Below are positions 41,094-49,127 of a DNA stretch of 64,000 nt, in pieces (the first letter of the stretch is position 1; each line of letters opens with the position of its first letter). The translations under genes and the position numbers were made by a program. A model generated the notes under the pieces. It was not told the origin of the DNA. It saw only the letters and a list, made by a program, of their open reading frames with translations, and ran no database searches. Source of the stretch: Sulfurimicrobium sp031426915 (lineage in GTDB: Bacteria; Pseudomonadota; Gammaproteobacteria; Burkholderiales; Sulfuricellaceae); contig JASJPB010000012.1 in NCBI GenBank assembly GCA_031426915.1, forward strand, positions 1 to 64,000, in the 5' to 3' direction.

Positions 41094-41846
41094 CTACCAC
41101 GCGACGTCGCAAGCCTTCACCGACTTGATTGTTTCTCGCAGCAGTTCCAGCGCATGCCTGTGGATTTGCGATACGCGGCCCTTGGTAACGCCCATGGTTT
41201 CCGCAATGGTGTTAAAGGGGACGTGATTCAGATAGTGGTACTTTATCACCATTTTTTCCCGGTGCGGCAGGCTGTCCACCAGGGCCCGGACCCTGTCCCG
41301 CATTTGCCGCAGTTCCAATCCGGCATATTGGTTTTCGGAAATGGCCCGCTCGTCGTGCGGATGAAGGGGCGGGTCGTCCAGAACATTGCCAAGCGCAAGC
41401 CCGATGGCTACCTCGGCAAGCTGCTGGAATAGATCCTTGTCGCCCTGTTCCAGGGCTCCCTTGGCCGATTCCCGGCGCTCGGCGATCAGCCGTCCGCGCG
41501 CCGAGATCTGCTCCCGCTTTTCGCTGAGATGCTCGATACCACTTAGCACCGCGCCGTTGATCCGGTGGCTGGCAAAGGTCTTGAACTTTACCTCCCGGCC
41601 TGGCTCGAAGCGGTCCACCGCCTCGATCAACCCAATGGTGGCGAATTGAAGGTATTCCCCGAACTCCAGGTCGTTGTCGATCCTGCCCGCGAACAGTTTT
41701 GCGGCGAGCATGCGGGCAAACGGGAGGTATGCTTCGATCAGCCGTTCACGCGCCACGGGGTTGCCGCCGCGTGTCGCTTCCCAAAGAGCCGGCTCCTCCG
41801 CGAGGGGCAAAGCCGCAGCGGCAGTGGCGTCACGTTTGTTCGTCAC
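41094..41846 (-). CDS. fliA: Sigma-28 (FliA)-like RNA polymerase sigma factor
   Basis: FliA-type factors transcribe late flagellar genes. The 250-residue protein has region 2 (LIEAYLPFARMLAAKLFAGR, FGEYLQFATIGLIEAVDRFE, FKTFASHRINGAVLSGIE) and a region 4 helix-turn-helix (PFNTIAETMGVTKGRVSQIH). No FlgM anti-sigma gene is in the window. Translation starts at a GTG. It lies 15 bp after fliP, so it is expressed with the early genes. The 60 bp-scale linker regions are divergent, so promoter specificity may differ from classical FliA. Confidence 0.88.
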   Translation of the reverse strand: MTNKRDATAAAALPLAEEPALWEATRGGNPVARERLIEAYLPFARMLAAKLFAGRIDNDLEFGEYLQFATIGLIEAVDRFEPGREVKFKTFASHRINGAVLSGIEHLSEKREQISARGRLIAERRESAKGALEQGDKDLFQQLAEVAIGLALGNVLDDPPLHPHDERAISENQYAGLELRQMRDRVRALVDSLPHREKMVIKYHYLNHVPFNTIAETMGVTKGRVSQIHRHALELLRETIKSVKACDVAW

Positions 41847-41861
41847 CGCGCTTGATCGCTC

Positions 41862-42638
41862 TTACTGGAAGGTACCAAGCAGAGCCCGGATCACCAGATT
41901 CCAGCCGTCGATGAGCACGAACATCAGGACTTTCAATGGCAGGGAAATGGTAACCGGCGGGACCATCATCATCCCCAGCGACATCAGGATGGTGGAGACG
42001 ATCAAATCGATCAGAACGAAAGGCAGAAACACGACGAAGCCGATCTGGAACGCCGAGCGCAGTTCGGACAACATGAATGCGGGGATCAACTGGACCGTGG
42101 CGATATCGTCAATCGTCTTCGGTTCCGGGCTCTTGGCGATCTCGACCATAAGTTGCAGGTCCTGTTCCCGCGTCTGGCGCACCATGAAGTCGCGTATGGG
42201 CTTGAGCGCGGTATCGAACGCGGGTTCCGCCGCCATCTTGCCGTCCATGAAAGGCTGGAACGCCTGCTTGTTGACCTGTGTCAGCACCGGCGACATGGTA
42301 AACAAGGTGAGGAACAGCGAAAGGCTGATCAGGACCGTGTTGGGTGGCGTTCCCTGCATGCCCATCGCGTGCCGTAGCATCGACAGCACGACGATGATGC
42401 GGATGAAGGAGGTTACCGAGACGAGCAGGGCGGGCGCAAGGCTCAGCACGGTTAAGCCGAGCAATATCTTGAGCGCGGCCGAAACCTGTGCCGGCTGGGC
42501 ACTCTCGCCCACCAGTCGAACGTCGACGCCCGGTAGCGACACGACGCTGCCACCCGCGGCGAAACAAGTTGCGGCCATGCCCCACAGCATCAGTAACGCT
42601 GTGGCCACGAGTGCCCCGCGTAGCCATGGCTTACGCAT
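41862..42638 (-). CDS. fliP: Flagellar-type export gate protein FliP
   Basis: FliP forms, with FliQ and FliR, the helical export gate in the MS ring. The 258-residue protein has a signal peptide, as usual, then four membrane segments and the conserved stretch TSFIRIIVVLSMLRHAMGMQ. The second signature is FMLSELRSAFQIGFVVFLPF followed by IDLIVSTILMSLGMMMVPP. The ATG overlaps the fliO stop by 8 bp. Confidence 0.96.
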   Translation of the reverse strand: MRKPWLRGALVATALLMLWGMAATCFAAGGSVVSLPGVDVRLVGESAQPAQVSAALKILLGLTVLSLAPALLVSVTSFIRIIVVLSMLRHAMGMQGTPPNTVLISLSLFLTLFTMSPVLTQVNKQAFQPFMDGKMAAEPAFDTALKPIRDFMVRQTREQDLQLMVEIAKSPEPKTIDDIATVQLIPAFMLSELRSAFQIGFVVFLPFVLIDLIVSTILMSLGMMMVPPVTISLPLKVLMFVLIDGWNLVIRALLGTFQ

Positions 42639-43053
42639 CGTCGGCCCCTTGCCCGTCGCTTTCCGGTATCAACGGCTGACTGGCGAGCAACTGGACACCT
42701 TGGTCGTTTTCCGCCAGGAGCAGTTCTCGCCCCCGGTATTCGACGATATAAAGCATGCTCCGCCTACTCAGCCTGGTCGCTTCCACTGTGTGCACGCGCC
42801 GCGCCTTCCGTAGCGCCCCGCCTGTCCGTCCGCCAAACCGCTTAAGGCCGAGCACGACTCCGTAGGCGGCGAGTCCGGCCATAACCAGGCCGGCAAAACT
42901 TTGATAGGCCAGTGTGTCTGTGGTTTGCTTTTCCTGTTTGAAGGGGATGGCGCCGGAGGGCTTTGCATCTGGCGTCTCGGCGAGTGCCGGGCAGGGCAGG
43001 GCTGTTGCCACACAGAGGAATAGAGCAGCGAGGGTCGTGCGAACCGAAACCAT
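42631..43053 (-). CDS. fliO: FliO-like export apparatus protein
   Basis: FliO helps assemble the FliP ring. The 140-residue protein has an N-terminal hydrophobic signal (TTLAALFLCVATALPCPALA), one membrane segment (FAGLVMAGLAAYGVVLGL) and a cytoplasmic domain ending with EYRGRELLLAENDQGVQLLA, the usual FliO pattern. The start overlaps the fliN stop by one base. The open frame extends further upstream, but that part overlaps fliN in another frame and is not coding. Confidence 0.85.
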   Translation of the reverse strand: MVSVRTTLAALFLCVATALPCPALAETPDAKPSGAIPFKQEKQTTDTLAYQSFAGLVMAGLAAYGVVLGLKRFGGRTGGALRKARRVHTVEATRLSRRSMLYIVEYRGRELLLAENDQGVQLLASQPLIPESDGQGADDA

Positions 43054-43382
43054 CAACCGCCCACCTTTGGCAACTCGGTGATTCGAACGCCGAAGTTGTC
43101 GTCCACCGCGACCAATTGCCCGCGGGCAACGATATTGCCCTCCAGCAGCACATCGACGGGCGCATCCACCGTCGTGTTGAGTTTGAGAATGTGGTCTTCC
43201 TTCATCTGCATCAGCTCGCCAACACTTACGACGGTTTCGCCGACCCGAATTGATAGTTTGACCTTCACATTCTGGATCACGTCCAGGTTGCCGCTGAGTA
43301 TGGATTGACCACCGCCACCCGCTGGATGCAGCTCGGGCAGTTCGATGACCTGGGGAGGGGATTTCGGTTTGCTTTCTCTCAT
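43053..43382 (-). CDS. fliN: FliN-like C-ring protein
   Basis: FliN forms the base of the C ring and binds FliH. The 109-residue protein is a short N-terminal tail followed by one SpoA domain with the conserved core VKVKLSIRVGETVVSVGELM, then LKLNTTVDAPVDVLLEGNIV and RGQLVAVDDNFGVRITEL. It is co-transcribed with fliM and fliO. Confidence 0.93.
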   Translation of the reverse strand: MRESKPKSPPQVIELPELHPAGGGGQSILSGNLDVIQNVKVKLSIRVGETVVSVGELMQMKEDHILKLNTTVDAPVDVLLEGNIVARGQLVAVDDNFGVRITELPKVGG

Positions 43383-43402
43383 GTTCTATTCCTGGGATGG
43401 GT

Positions 43403-44188
43403 TCAATCAGCCGGTCTGAGGAGTTCGACGGCATGAAATCCCATCAGACTGCCTAAATGGGCGTGACAAATTGTGGTGTCATCGGAGCCGGTGACGCGCA
43501 ATGGGTGATCCACGCTGGTGGGCAGGGCGAGCACGTCGCCCACGGCAAGCGTCCTCAGGTAACCAAGCGTCAATTCGGTATGGCTGACCTCGACGCTGAG
43601 CGTTACCGGGATGGCCTCCAATGCGTGTTGCAGGCGCGCGAGGGACGGGCGGTTCGCCTGGCTCGTCGGCTTTCCTTCCAATGGCGTCGACTCGGCGGGT
43701 AACAATAGCCTGAGGGATTTTCCGTCAAGACAGACGGTGCAGAGTGCGGTACCGGAACCTGGTCGAAAAAGTCGGTTCGGCACGGGGGACGGTTGGGTCG
43801 CCCGAACGGCCTGGTCAGTCACTTCGCCGACCAAGGCGCTCGACAGCTCTTCCAGCGCTTCCTCGGCGACGCTCATGGCGATGCCGGAGGAGCGGTGCTT
43901 TTCGCTCGTGCCGTCCATGCCATCCAGGTCGAAAAGCGCTTGTTCCAAGTGGCGTGCCAAGCCCGTCTGAATGTGAACCCACGCCGAAGTGCCGCTGGCA
44001 AGGGAATAGTGACGCCATTCGGAACTTGTCGCCAGGGTCTCTGACTCGTCGCCAAGGGGGGCGCATGTAACCGTTGCGTCCGCAGGCAGGCTCCAAGCTG
44101 CGGCCCAGCGAGCGAGGGCGGCCGTGGCGTTGTCCGCAATCAGATCCGCCGTGCTGCGTTTCAGGAGCAGGAAAGGCGATACGGTCAC
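43403..44188 (-). CDS. fliM: Short, divergent FliM-like C-ring protein
   Basis: Its place between flgE and fliN and its C-terminal SpoA-like domain (ALEAIPVTLSVEVSHTELTL, then GYLRTLAVGDVLALP) mark it as the FliM equivalent. At 261 residues it is well below the usual 320-350. The N terminus (MTVSPFLLLKRSTADLIADN) lacks the LSQxEIDALL motif that binds phosphorylated CheY. The middle domain is weakly conserved. The C ring may therefore not respond to chemotaxis signals. Translation starts at a GTG overlapping the flgE stop by one base. Confidence 0.75.
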   Translation of the reverse strand: MTVSPFLLLKRSTADLIADNATAALARWAAAWSLPADATVTCAPLGDESETLATSSEWRHYSLASGTSAWVHIQTGLARHLEQALFDLDGMDGTSEKHRSSGIAMSVAEEALEELSSALVGEVTDQAVRATQPSPVPNRLFRPGSGTALCTVCLDGKSLRLLLPAESTPLEGKPTSQANRPSLARLQHALEAIPVTLSVEVSHTELTLGYLRTLAVGDVLALPTSVDHPLRVTGSDDTTICHAHLGSLMGFHAVELLRPAD

Positions 44189-45369
44189 TAACCTTGGCCT
44201 TTCATTTGTATCAGTGTCTGAAGCATCTCATTCGCCGTGCTGATGAGCTCAGAGGAGGCTTGATAGCCTCTTTGCGTGATGATGATCTTGCTGAATTCCT
44301 TGGAAAGATCGACATTGGAACCTTCCAGTGAAGCGCCATCGATGGTCGTGGTGCCTGCCTTGGCAACGCCAAGGGTGACGGCTTGCGGATTCGTGCTTTT
44401 GAAATTGTTTCCATCCACCGCCTGCAGGTCGTCCGTCGAATTGAACATGGCCAGCGCCAGCGTCTGGCTCTCATCGGTTTGGCCGTTGGAGTAGCTGATG
44501 ACCAGATGTCCGCTGGAATCGAATGTCGCCCCGGTCATTTCGCCGACGCCGTTTCCGTCGATCGACGACACCGCCAGGGTCGAGGCGCCGCTCGCCGCAC
44601 TGGTTGAACTCGCGTCGATCGTCAGCGACATGGGCATCGCCGCGACGCCGGTTGGTGAGTATGTGAAGCTGACGGTACTGAATGCGGGATCGAGCAACCC
44701 GTTGTCGTAGCGAATCTCGCCGGTCGCCACCGTCGTGGTGCCATCCATGATCGTCACCAACCAACTGCCGGGGGTGGTGGCGGTGTTGTTCGTGAATTCG
44801 ACAGAAAGCGTATGGGCGCCGCCGGCGCCATCGGTTACGGTTATGCCACCGACCGTCTTGCTGGCATCCGCGGTTGACAGGGTCCCGGACAGGGTGATGG
44901 TGGAGGATGCCGAGGCCGGACTGGTGCGGAGCCCCTCAAGGCTGATGTCTTGCAGCACACCCTTCTCGTTCAGTGCCTGCACGCGCTGGCCGGTGATGCC
45001 GCTGACGAGGAAGCCATCCGTGTCGAACTTGAACTGGCCATTGCGCGTATACAAGGTCTGACCGGCGCTGTCGCGTAAAACGAAGAAGCCGCTACCGTCG
45101 ATGGCCACGTCGAGGTCGTTGCCGGTCTGGTTGATCTGGCCTTGAGAAAAGTCGATCACGCTCGACAGCGTGCCAAGACCGGCGCCGCTCCGGGAGCCGC
45201 CATGGCCACTGAGCGCGCTACCACCCCCCTCGGAAAAAAGAGCGGTGAATTGCGCGTTGGACCCCTTGAATCCGGGCGTGTTAAGGTTGGCAACATTGTT
45301 ACTGATCGTCTGCAATTCCTTGGAAAAGCCGATCAGGCCGGAGGTGCCGATGTGGAGGGAGTCAAGCAT
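44188..45369 (-). CDS. flgE: Flagellar hook protein FlgE
   Basis: FlgE polymerises into the hook. The 393-residue protein has the N-terminal rod/hook motif (ISNNVANLNTPGFKGSNAQF), the NQTGNDLDVAIDGSGFFVLR segment, a variable middle D2-like domain rich in Ser/Thr (about 150-280) and the C-terminal helix (DLSKEFSKIIITQRGYQASS, then ANEMLQTLIQMKG). A good ribosome binding site (AGAGGAA) precedes the ATG. It follows flgD by 25 bp. Confidence 0.94.
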   Translation of the reverse strand: MLDSLHIGTSGLIGFSKELQTISNNVANLNTPGFKGSNAQFTALFSEGGGSALSGHGGSRSGAGLGTLSSVIDFSQGQINQTGNDLDVAIDGSGFFVLRDSAGQTLYTRNGQFKFDTDGFLVSGITGQRVQALNEKGVLQDISLEGLRTSPASASSTITLSGTLSTADASKTVGGITVTDGAGGAHTLSVEFTNNTATTPGSWLVTIMDGTTTVATGEIRYDNGLLDPAFSTVSFTYSPTGVAAMPMSLTIDASSTSAASGASTLAVSSIDGNGVGEMTGATFDSSGHLVISYSNGQTDESQTLALAMFNSTDDLQAVDGNNFKSTNPQAVTLGVAKAGTTTIDGASLEGSNVDLSKEFSKIIITQRGYQASSELISTANEMLQTLIQMKGQG

Positions 45370-45394
45370 GTCAGTTCCTCTTGAGCGTTTAGGT

Positions 45395-45787
45395 TTAGCG
45401 GATGTCGATGACCTGGTTCAGCGCAACGCCGGTGATATCCGGTCCAGTGGTTGGATGCACGGTCAGGACCGGCTCGTTGCCGAACAACGAAATGTCGGTC
45501 ACCGTCCCGGATGCAATGCTGCTTCCATTCAACACGCCAACTGTCAGACCCAGCAAATTCATGCTCTGCGCGCCGGTCTGGACCGAGAGGAGCTGTTTGA
45601 CGGTGGCCGATAGTTCCTGGGTTTGCTGCAGTTGGGAAAACTGGGCGAGTTGGGCCACGAAGGCGGTGTTGTCCATCGGCTTCAGGGGGTTCTGCGAATT
45701 GAGTTGGGTCAGCAGAATTTTCAGGAAGTCTTGCTGATTGATGCTGTTCGGTGTCGAGCTGACGGTACTTACGCTATTAAGCGGCAT
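45395..45787 (-). CDS. flgD: Hook cap protein FlgD (short form)
   Basis: FlgD is the scaffold that caps the growing hook. The N-terminal region is typical: INQQDFLKILLTQLNSQNPL, then KPMDNTAFVAQLAQFSQLQQ. The C-terminal part (VGVLNGSSIASGTVTDISLF) is short, so the protein is 130 residues and lacks the FN3/tudor-like domains of the 230-residue enterobacterial form. Short FlgD proteins are known in some bacteria. Its start overlaps fliK by 11 bp. Confidence 0.9.
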   Translation of the reverse strand: MPLNSVSTVSSTPNSINQQDFLKILLTQLNSQNPLKPMDNTAFVAQLAQFSQLQQTQELSATVKQLLSVQTGAQSMNLLGLTVGVLNGSSIASGTVTDISLFGNEPVLTVHPTTGPDITGVALNQVIDIR

Positions 45788-46733
45788 GATCTTCCCTCGT
45801 GGTGGTAATGGTTGAATTCATTGAGTCCGTGTCCCGATCGCCCGTGCTTTCCACAAAACTGTCGCCATCCGGCAAGTCCGCGTTGTCCGCGCGATATTCG
45901 AGTTTGCCGTTCACCGTTGCGCTCTTGAGACGCAGGCCCGAGTCCGCGAATTCGCTGGCAAGGCGGCAAACGAGGGTCGACGACTGGGCCGCGCCCAATT
46001 CACTGTCGCGTATCCACACGGCAACCTCCCGGCCATCGCTGGTTACGTGTATCAGGCGCTTCTGCCATGTCGGCATTTCCGCCTGTTGCGTCTCGGTGGT
46101 CGAGGATTCGCGTTGCGTGGATTCTTCCTGGGCTGACTTTGCCTCCCGTGGATTGCCGCCCTTCGTACTTTCGTGCAGGCTCGGCAAAGGAAGCGGGCGG
46201 GGTAGAGCGCCCTGAACGATCGGCGCGTCGAGGGTCTGCTGCCTAACTTGGAATTGAGCGCCAACCTCGCGCCCGGCGGACATCTCGACCAAGCCCGTGG
46301 AGGTCCCGGCGGAAGCCCGAGTTTCCGGGCATTTGCCAGCGGAAAGCAGGACCGACAGATCCCGTGCCGTCCAGCCTCCGGTCGATGACGGCACGTCGTG
46401 CACGAGTGCCTCGGTGCCATGCCGAGAGTCGCTTTCCTCCACGCCAGTGGATTGCGCCTGGACATGCGTGGCGGCATCCGCGTCTTTCGTGCTTGTCGCC
46501 AGCATGGAAGAACTGTGATGGTTTTCGTCCACGGTGCGCGCCTGGAACGTGCCTTGCCGTGTATTGCCGAGTCCTGTGCCCGATTCATTCAGCTCATTAA
46601 TCTGGTTCATTTCGGACCACTGAGCCAACTCCATCTGCCGCAACCAGCTGTTGCGCTGATTTGTCGCATCGACTTGCCGTTCCAACTGCGACCTGTCGTC
46701 GAACCCCTGGAAATATGAGCTAATCTTGGTCAC
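45777..46733 (-). CDS. fliK: FliK-like hook-length control protein
   Basis: The assignment rests on position between fliJ and flgD and on composition: a long Ser/Thr/Gln/Glu-rich N-terminal part without folded-domain pattern (about 1-200), then a C-terminal domain (TWQKRLIHVTSDGREVAVWI, RDSELGAAQSSTLVCRLASE) of the size of the substrate-switching domain. The GTG at 46733, overlapping the fliJ stop by 14 bp, is preferred; the open frame continues further upstream through fliJ. The sequence is too divergent for certainty. Confidence 0.65.
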   Translation of the reverse strand: MTKISSYFQGFDDRSQLERQVDATNQRNSWLRQMELAQWSEMNQINELNESGTGLGNTRQGTFQARTVDENHHSSSMLATSTKDADAATHVQAQSTGVEESDSRHGTEALVHDVPSSTGGWTARDLSVLLSAGKCPETRASAGTSTGLVEMSAGREVGAQFQVRQQTLDAPIVQGALPRPLPLPSLHESTKGGNPREAKSAQEESTQRESSTTETQQAEMPTWQKRLIHVTSDGREVAVWIRDSELGAAQSSTLVCRLASEFADSGLRLKSATVNGKLEYRADNADLPDGDSFVESTGDRDTDSMNSTITTTREDHAA

Positions 46734-47196
46734 GATTCGTTTTCCAATGTAAGCGTTGCAACCAGCTGTCGTCCGCTTGCTGGTATGCTTGCTTGGCGAC
46801 TTTCTGGTCGTGTTCCTCGGCTGCCGATTCCTTGTCCCGGTCGAGGCTATCGGCAAACTTTCTCATGTCGTTCAGGCGCACGAAGGTTTCATTTCGCTCC
46901 CGCTGCATGTGGCGCAACTTCTCGTCTTCCGTAACCAGTTGCTGTTGCACCTGGACCATGTAGGTATGTGCCAGGCGCTGGGCATCGATGTCGAGGGATG
47001 CCTGATTCTGGCGTTGCAAGATTACCTCGGAGCGCGCGCTGGCAAAACAAAGGGACAGGTTGTTTACCCGGTCCTGCTGTTCGTCGGTGGCCGTGTTTAT
47101 TGAAGCCAGCGCGCGCGCAACGTCGTTCATTTCCCACTCGGTCAGGCTGCGAACCGGCTCCAGTGCATATTGGAACCCCCGGCGGTCACGCGTCAT
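46720..47196 (-). CDS. fliJ: FliJ-like export chaperone
   Basis: FliJ sits in the FliI hexamer and carries substrates and chaperones to FlhA. The 158-residue product is almost entirely alpha-helical coiled coil (for example VEDEKLRHMQRERNETFVRL-type heptads), as in FliJ/SctO. The ATG at 47196 has GGAAGGAA upstream; a TTG at 47202 is possible. Sequence identity within this family is always low, so position after fliI counts most. Confidence 0.75.
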   Translation of the reverse strand: MTRDRRGFQYALEPVRSLTEWEMNDVARALASINTATDEQQDRVNNLSLCFASARSEVILQRQNQASLDIDAQRLAHTYMVQVQQQLVTEDEKLRHMQRERNETFVRLNDMRKFADSLDRDKESAAEEHDQKVAKQAYQQADDSWLQRLHWKTNRDQD

Positions 47197-48541
47197 GGCC
47201 AATTCCTTCCTTCGGATTTGCGGTTTCGGAATCGCTTTGTGGCCTCATGATTGCGCGCAAGGCGTTGACTGCGCTTTCCCGATCGACACCTTGCTCCTCT
47301 CGTTGCCGGAGGAACTGGGTCAGAGCCGGCCACAGTCGGATGGCATGGTCGATTTCCGCGCTGCTGCCGGCACGGTAGGCGCCCATGTCGATCAACTGGC
47401 GGTTGCGGTCGTAGACCGACAGGCATTCGAGTGTGTCGTGGACCAGCGTTTGATCCTCGCGCGAGACGAGATCGCCGAACAGGCGGCTCACGCTGTGCAG
47501 GACATCTATGGCGGGGTAATGGCCTTGCTGCGCGAGCCGGCGCGCGAGCACGATGTGGCCGTCCAGTGTTGCGCGGAGCATGTCGGAGATCGGCTCGTTG
47601 AAATCGTCGCCCTCCACCAGCACCGTATACAGCGCGGTGATGGCGCCGCCGGACGCGGCCGTGCCGCAGCGCTCGCACAGTTCGGGCAGTTCCGCGAACA
47701 CGGAGGGCGTGTATCCGCGAGCGGTGGGCGGCTCGCCGATCGACAATCCGATTTCGCGCCGCGCCATGGCAAAGCGGGTGACCGAATCCATGGTCAGCAT
47801 GACCTGCTTGCCGGCATCGCGGAAATATTCCGCGATCGCTGTCGCCACGTAAGCCGCCCGGGCGCGTGCCAGTGCCGGCTGATCCGAGGTCGCCACCACC
47901 ACCACGGAATGCTGGAGTCCGTCAGGACCGAGGTGTTTTTCGATGAACTCGCGGACCTCCCGGCCGCGCTCGCCGATCAGCGCGATTACGTTGACCTCGG
48001 CGCGGGTGTTGCGCGCGATCATTCCCAACAAGGTGCTCTTGCCGACGCCGCTGCCGGCGAAAATGCCCACCCGTTGGCCACGCCCCAGTGTGAGCATGCT
48101 GTCGATGCAGCGCACGCCGGTCTCCAGAATTTCGCCGACGCGGGGGCGGGACAAAGGGTTTAGCGGGGTCGCCTTGAGCGGACGGAATTCGGTCGTGACA
48201 ACGGGTGGCATCTCGTCCAGCGGTTCGCCGAAAGCGTCGATCACGCGCCCCAACAGGTTCGCGCCGACCCCGATGCGGGGCATCTGCCCGGTCGCAACGA
48301 CCTCGCAGCCCAAGCCGATGCCCTGTATTTCCCCATAAGGCATCAGCATGACCCTTCCGTCCCTCAGCCCGACCACCTCGGCGCGCAAGCCGCGGCCGCC
48401 ACGTCGTGGGCGGATTTCGCAAATCTCGCCGACCAGGACATCTGGTCCGCTCGACTCGATGCTCAGGCCGGCCAGTTGCCGCACGCGGCCAACTTTCCGG
48501 ACCAGTTCCGCCGACGTGATCGCATCGAGGTAGCGCTGCAT
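47186..48541 (-). CDS. fliI: Flagellum-specific export ATPase FliI
   Basis: FliI is the hexameric ATPase that unfolds and delivers export substrates. The 451-residue protein has Walker A GIFAGSGVGKSTLLGM, the segment IALIGERGREVREFIEKHLG, Walker B region KQVMLTMDSVTRFAMARREI and the type III signature GEPPTARGYTPSVFAELPEL. The N-terminal barrel and C-terminal docking part are complete. It overlaps fliJ and lies 70 bp after the small FliG-position gene. Confidence 0.96.
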   Translation of the reverse strand: MQRYLDAITSAELVRKVGRVRQLAGLSIESSGPDVLVGEICEIRPRRGGRGLRAEVVGLRDGRVMLMPYGEIQGIGLGCEVVATGQMPRIGVGANLLGRVIDAFGEPLDEMPPVVTTEFRPLKATPLNPLSRPRVGEILETGVRCIDSMLTLGRGQRVGIFAGSGVGKSTLLGMIARNTRAEVNVIALIGERGREVREFIEKHLGPDGLQHSVVVVATSDQPALARARAAYVATAIAEYFRDAGKQVMLTMDSVTRFAMARREIGLSIGEPPTARGYTPSVFAELPELCERCGTAASGGAITALYTVLVEGDDFNEPISDMLRATLDGHIVLARRLAQQGHYPAIDVLHSVSRLFGDLVSREDQTLVHDTLECLSVYDRNRQLIDMGAYRAGSSAEIDHAIRLWPALTQFLRQREEQGVDRESAVNALRAIMRPQSDSETANPKEGIGHDA

Positions 48542-48611
48542 TACGGCAACTCCGATGGATACGCCGCAAGCGGTGTGCGCTTTGCACTTAGGAGGAGGAG
48601 CATATGGCGTG

Positions 48612-49127
48612 TTAGAGCCATTGACGGGCGGCCCTTTGCAATGCGTGGAAGAAGCCGCGCGCCGCCGGCGGGATGGCTCGACTTTCGACCGGGTCGACCT
48701 CGAACCGGGCGAGCCGTTGTGCCAACTGCCGGCGCAGGCATTCCGCTGCCTTGCCTCGCATCGGGACTAGCCTGCTTGCCATGAGGCGTTCCCGCTGGGC
48801 CGGTTCGAGCGCCGCGAGGAAATCCTGTCGCCAGGGCCAGTCGCCCAGGGCGAGCACATGGCGAACCAACCAAACCGGCTCGTCAGCCAAGAGCGCCCGG
48901 ATTTGGGCAACGGACGCTCCAAGCAGGGGATCGCGGCCGTCTCTCGGCCTGGGCGACCTGAATCCGTCCAGCAATGTCGGATCTCCAGGGATGCCGAGAC
49001 TCTTGAGTTCGGCCAGGTATTCACCCAGGAGCAAGCGGTCCTCATCGCCGAGGTGCTGGAGAATCCACTGACGATCCGGCTCGCTGAGCCCATGCAGCAA
49101 CAGGGCAGATTGGCGGGGCCCTTCCAT
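48612..49127 (-). CDS. Small FliG-position protein without torque domain (171 aa)
   Basis: This protein takes the place of FliG between fliF and fliI, with its ATG overlapping the fliF stop by 4 bp. It resembles the helical N-terminal and middle domains of FliG in pattern: SALLLHGLSEPDRQWILQHL near the start, then VAQIRALLADEPVWLVRHVL where FliG has the EHPQ region. It stops at 171 residues; FliG has about 330, with the C-terminal domain that meets MotA. The 70 bp before fliI leave no room for that domain. It may be a rotor adaptor like SctK of injectisomes. Homology is inferred from pattern and synteny only. Confidence 0.6.
   Translation of the reverse strand: MEGPRQSALLLHGLSEPDRQWILQHLGDEDRLLLGEYLAELKSLGIPGDPTLLDGFRSPRPRDGRDPLLGASVAQIRALLADEPVWLVRHVLALGDWPWRQDFLAALEPAQRERLMASRLVPMRGKAAECLRRQLAQRLARFEVDPVESRAIPPAARGFFHALQRAARQWL

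Noticed and set aside
41674..42813. Plus-strand open frame of 379 codons across fliA, fliP and fliO
   Set aside because: The Ser/Arg-rich translation has no domain; the three minus-strand genes explain the sequence.
42631..43434. FliO with a 127-residue N-terminal extension
   Set aside because: The extension overlaps fliN in another frame and has no protein-like pattern. The internal ATG at 43053 gives a normal FliO with signal peptide.
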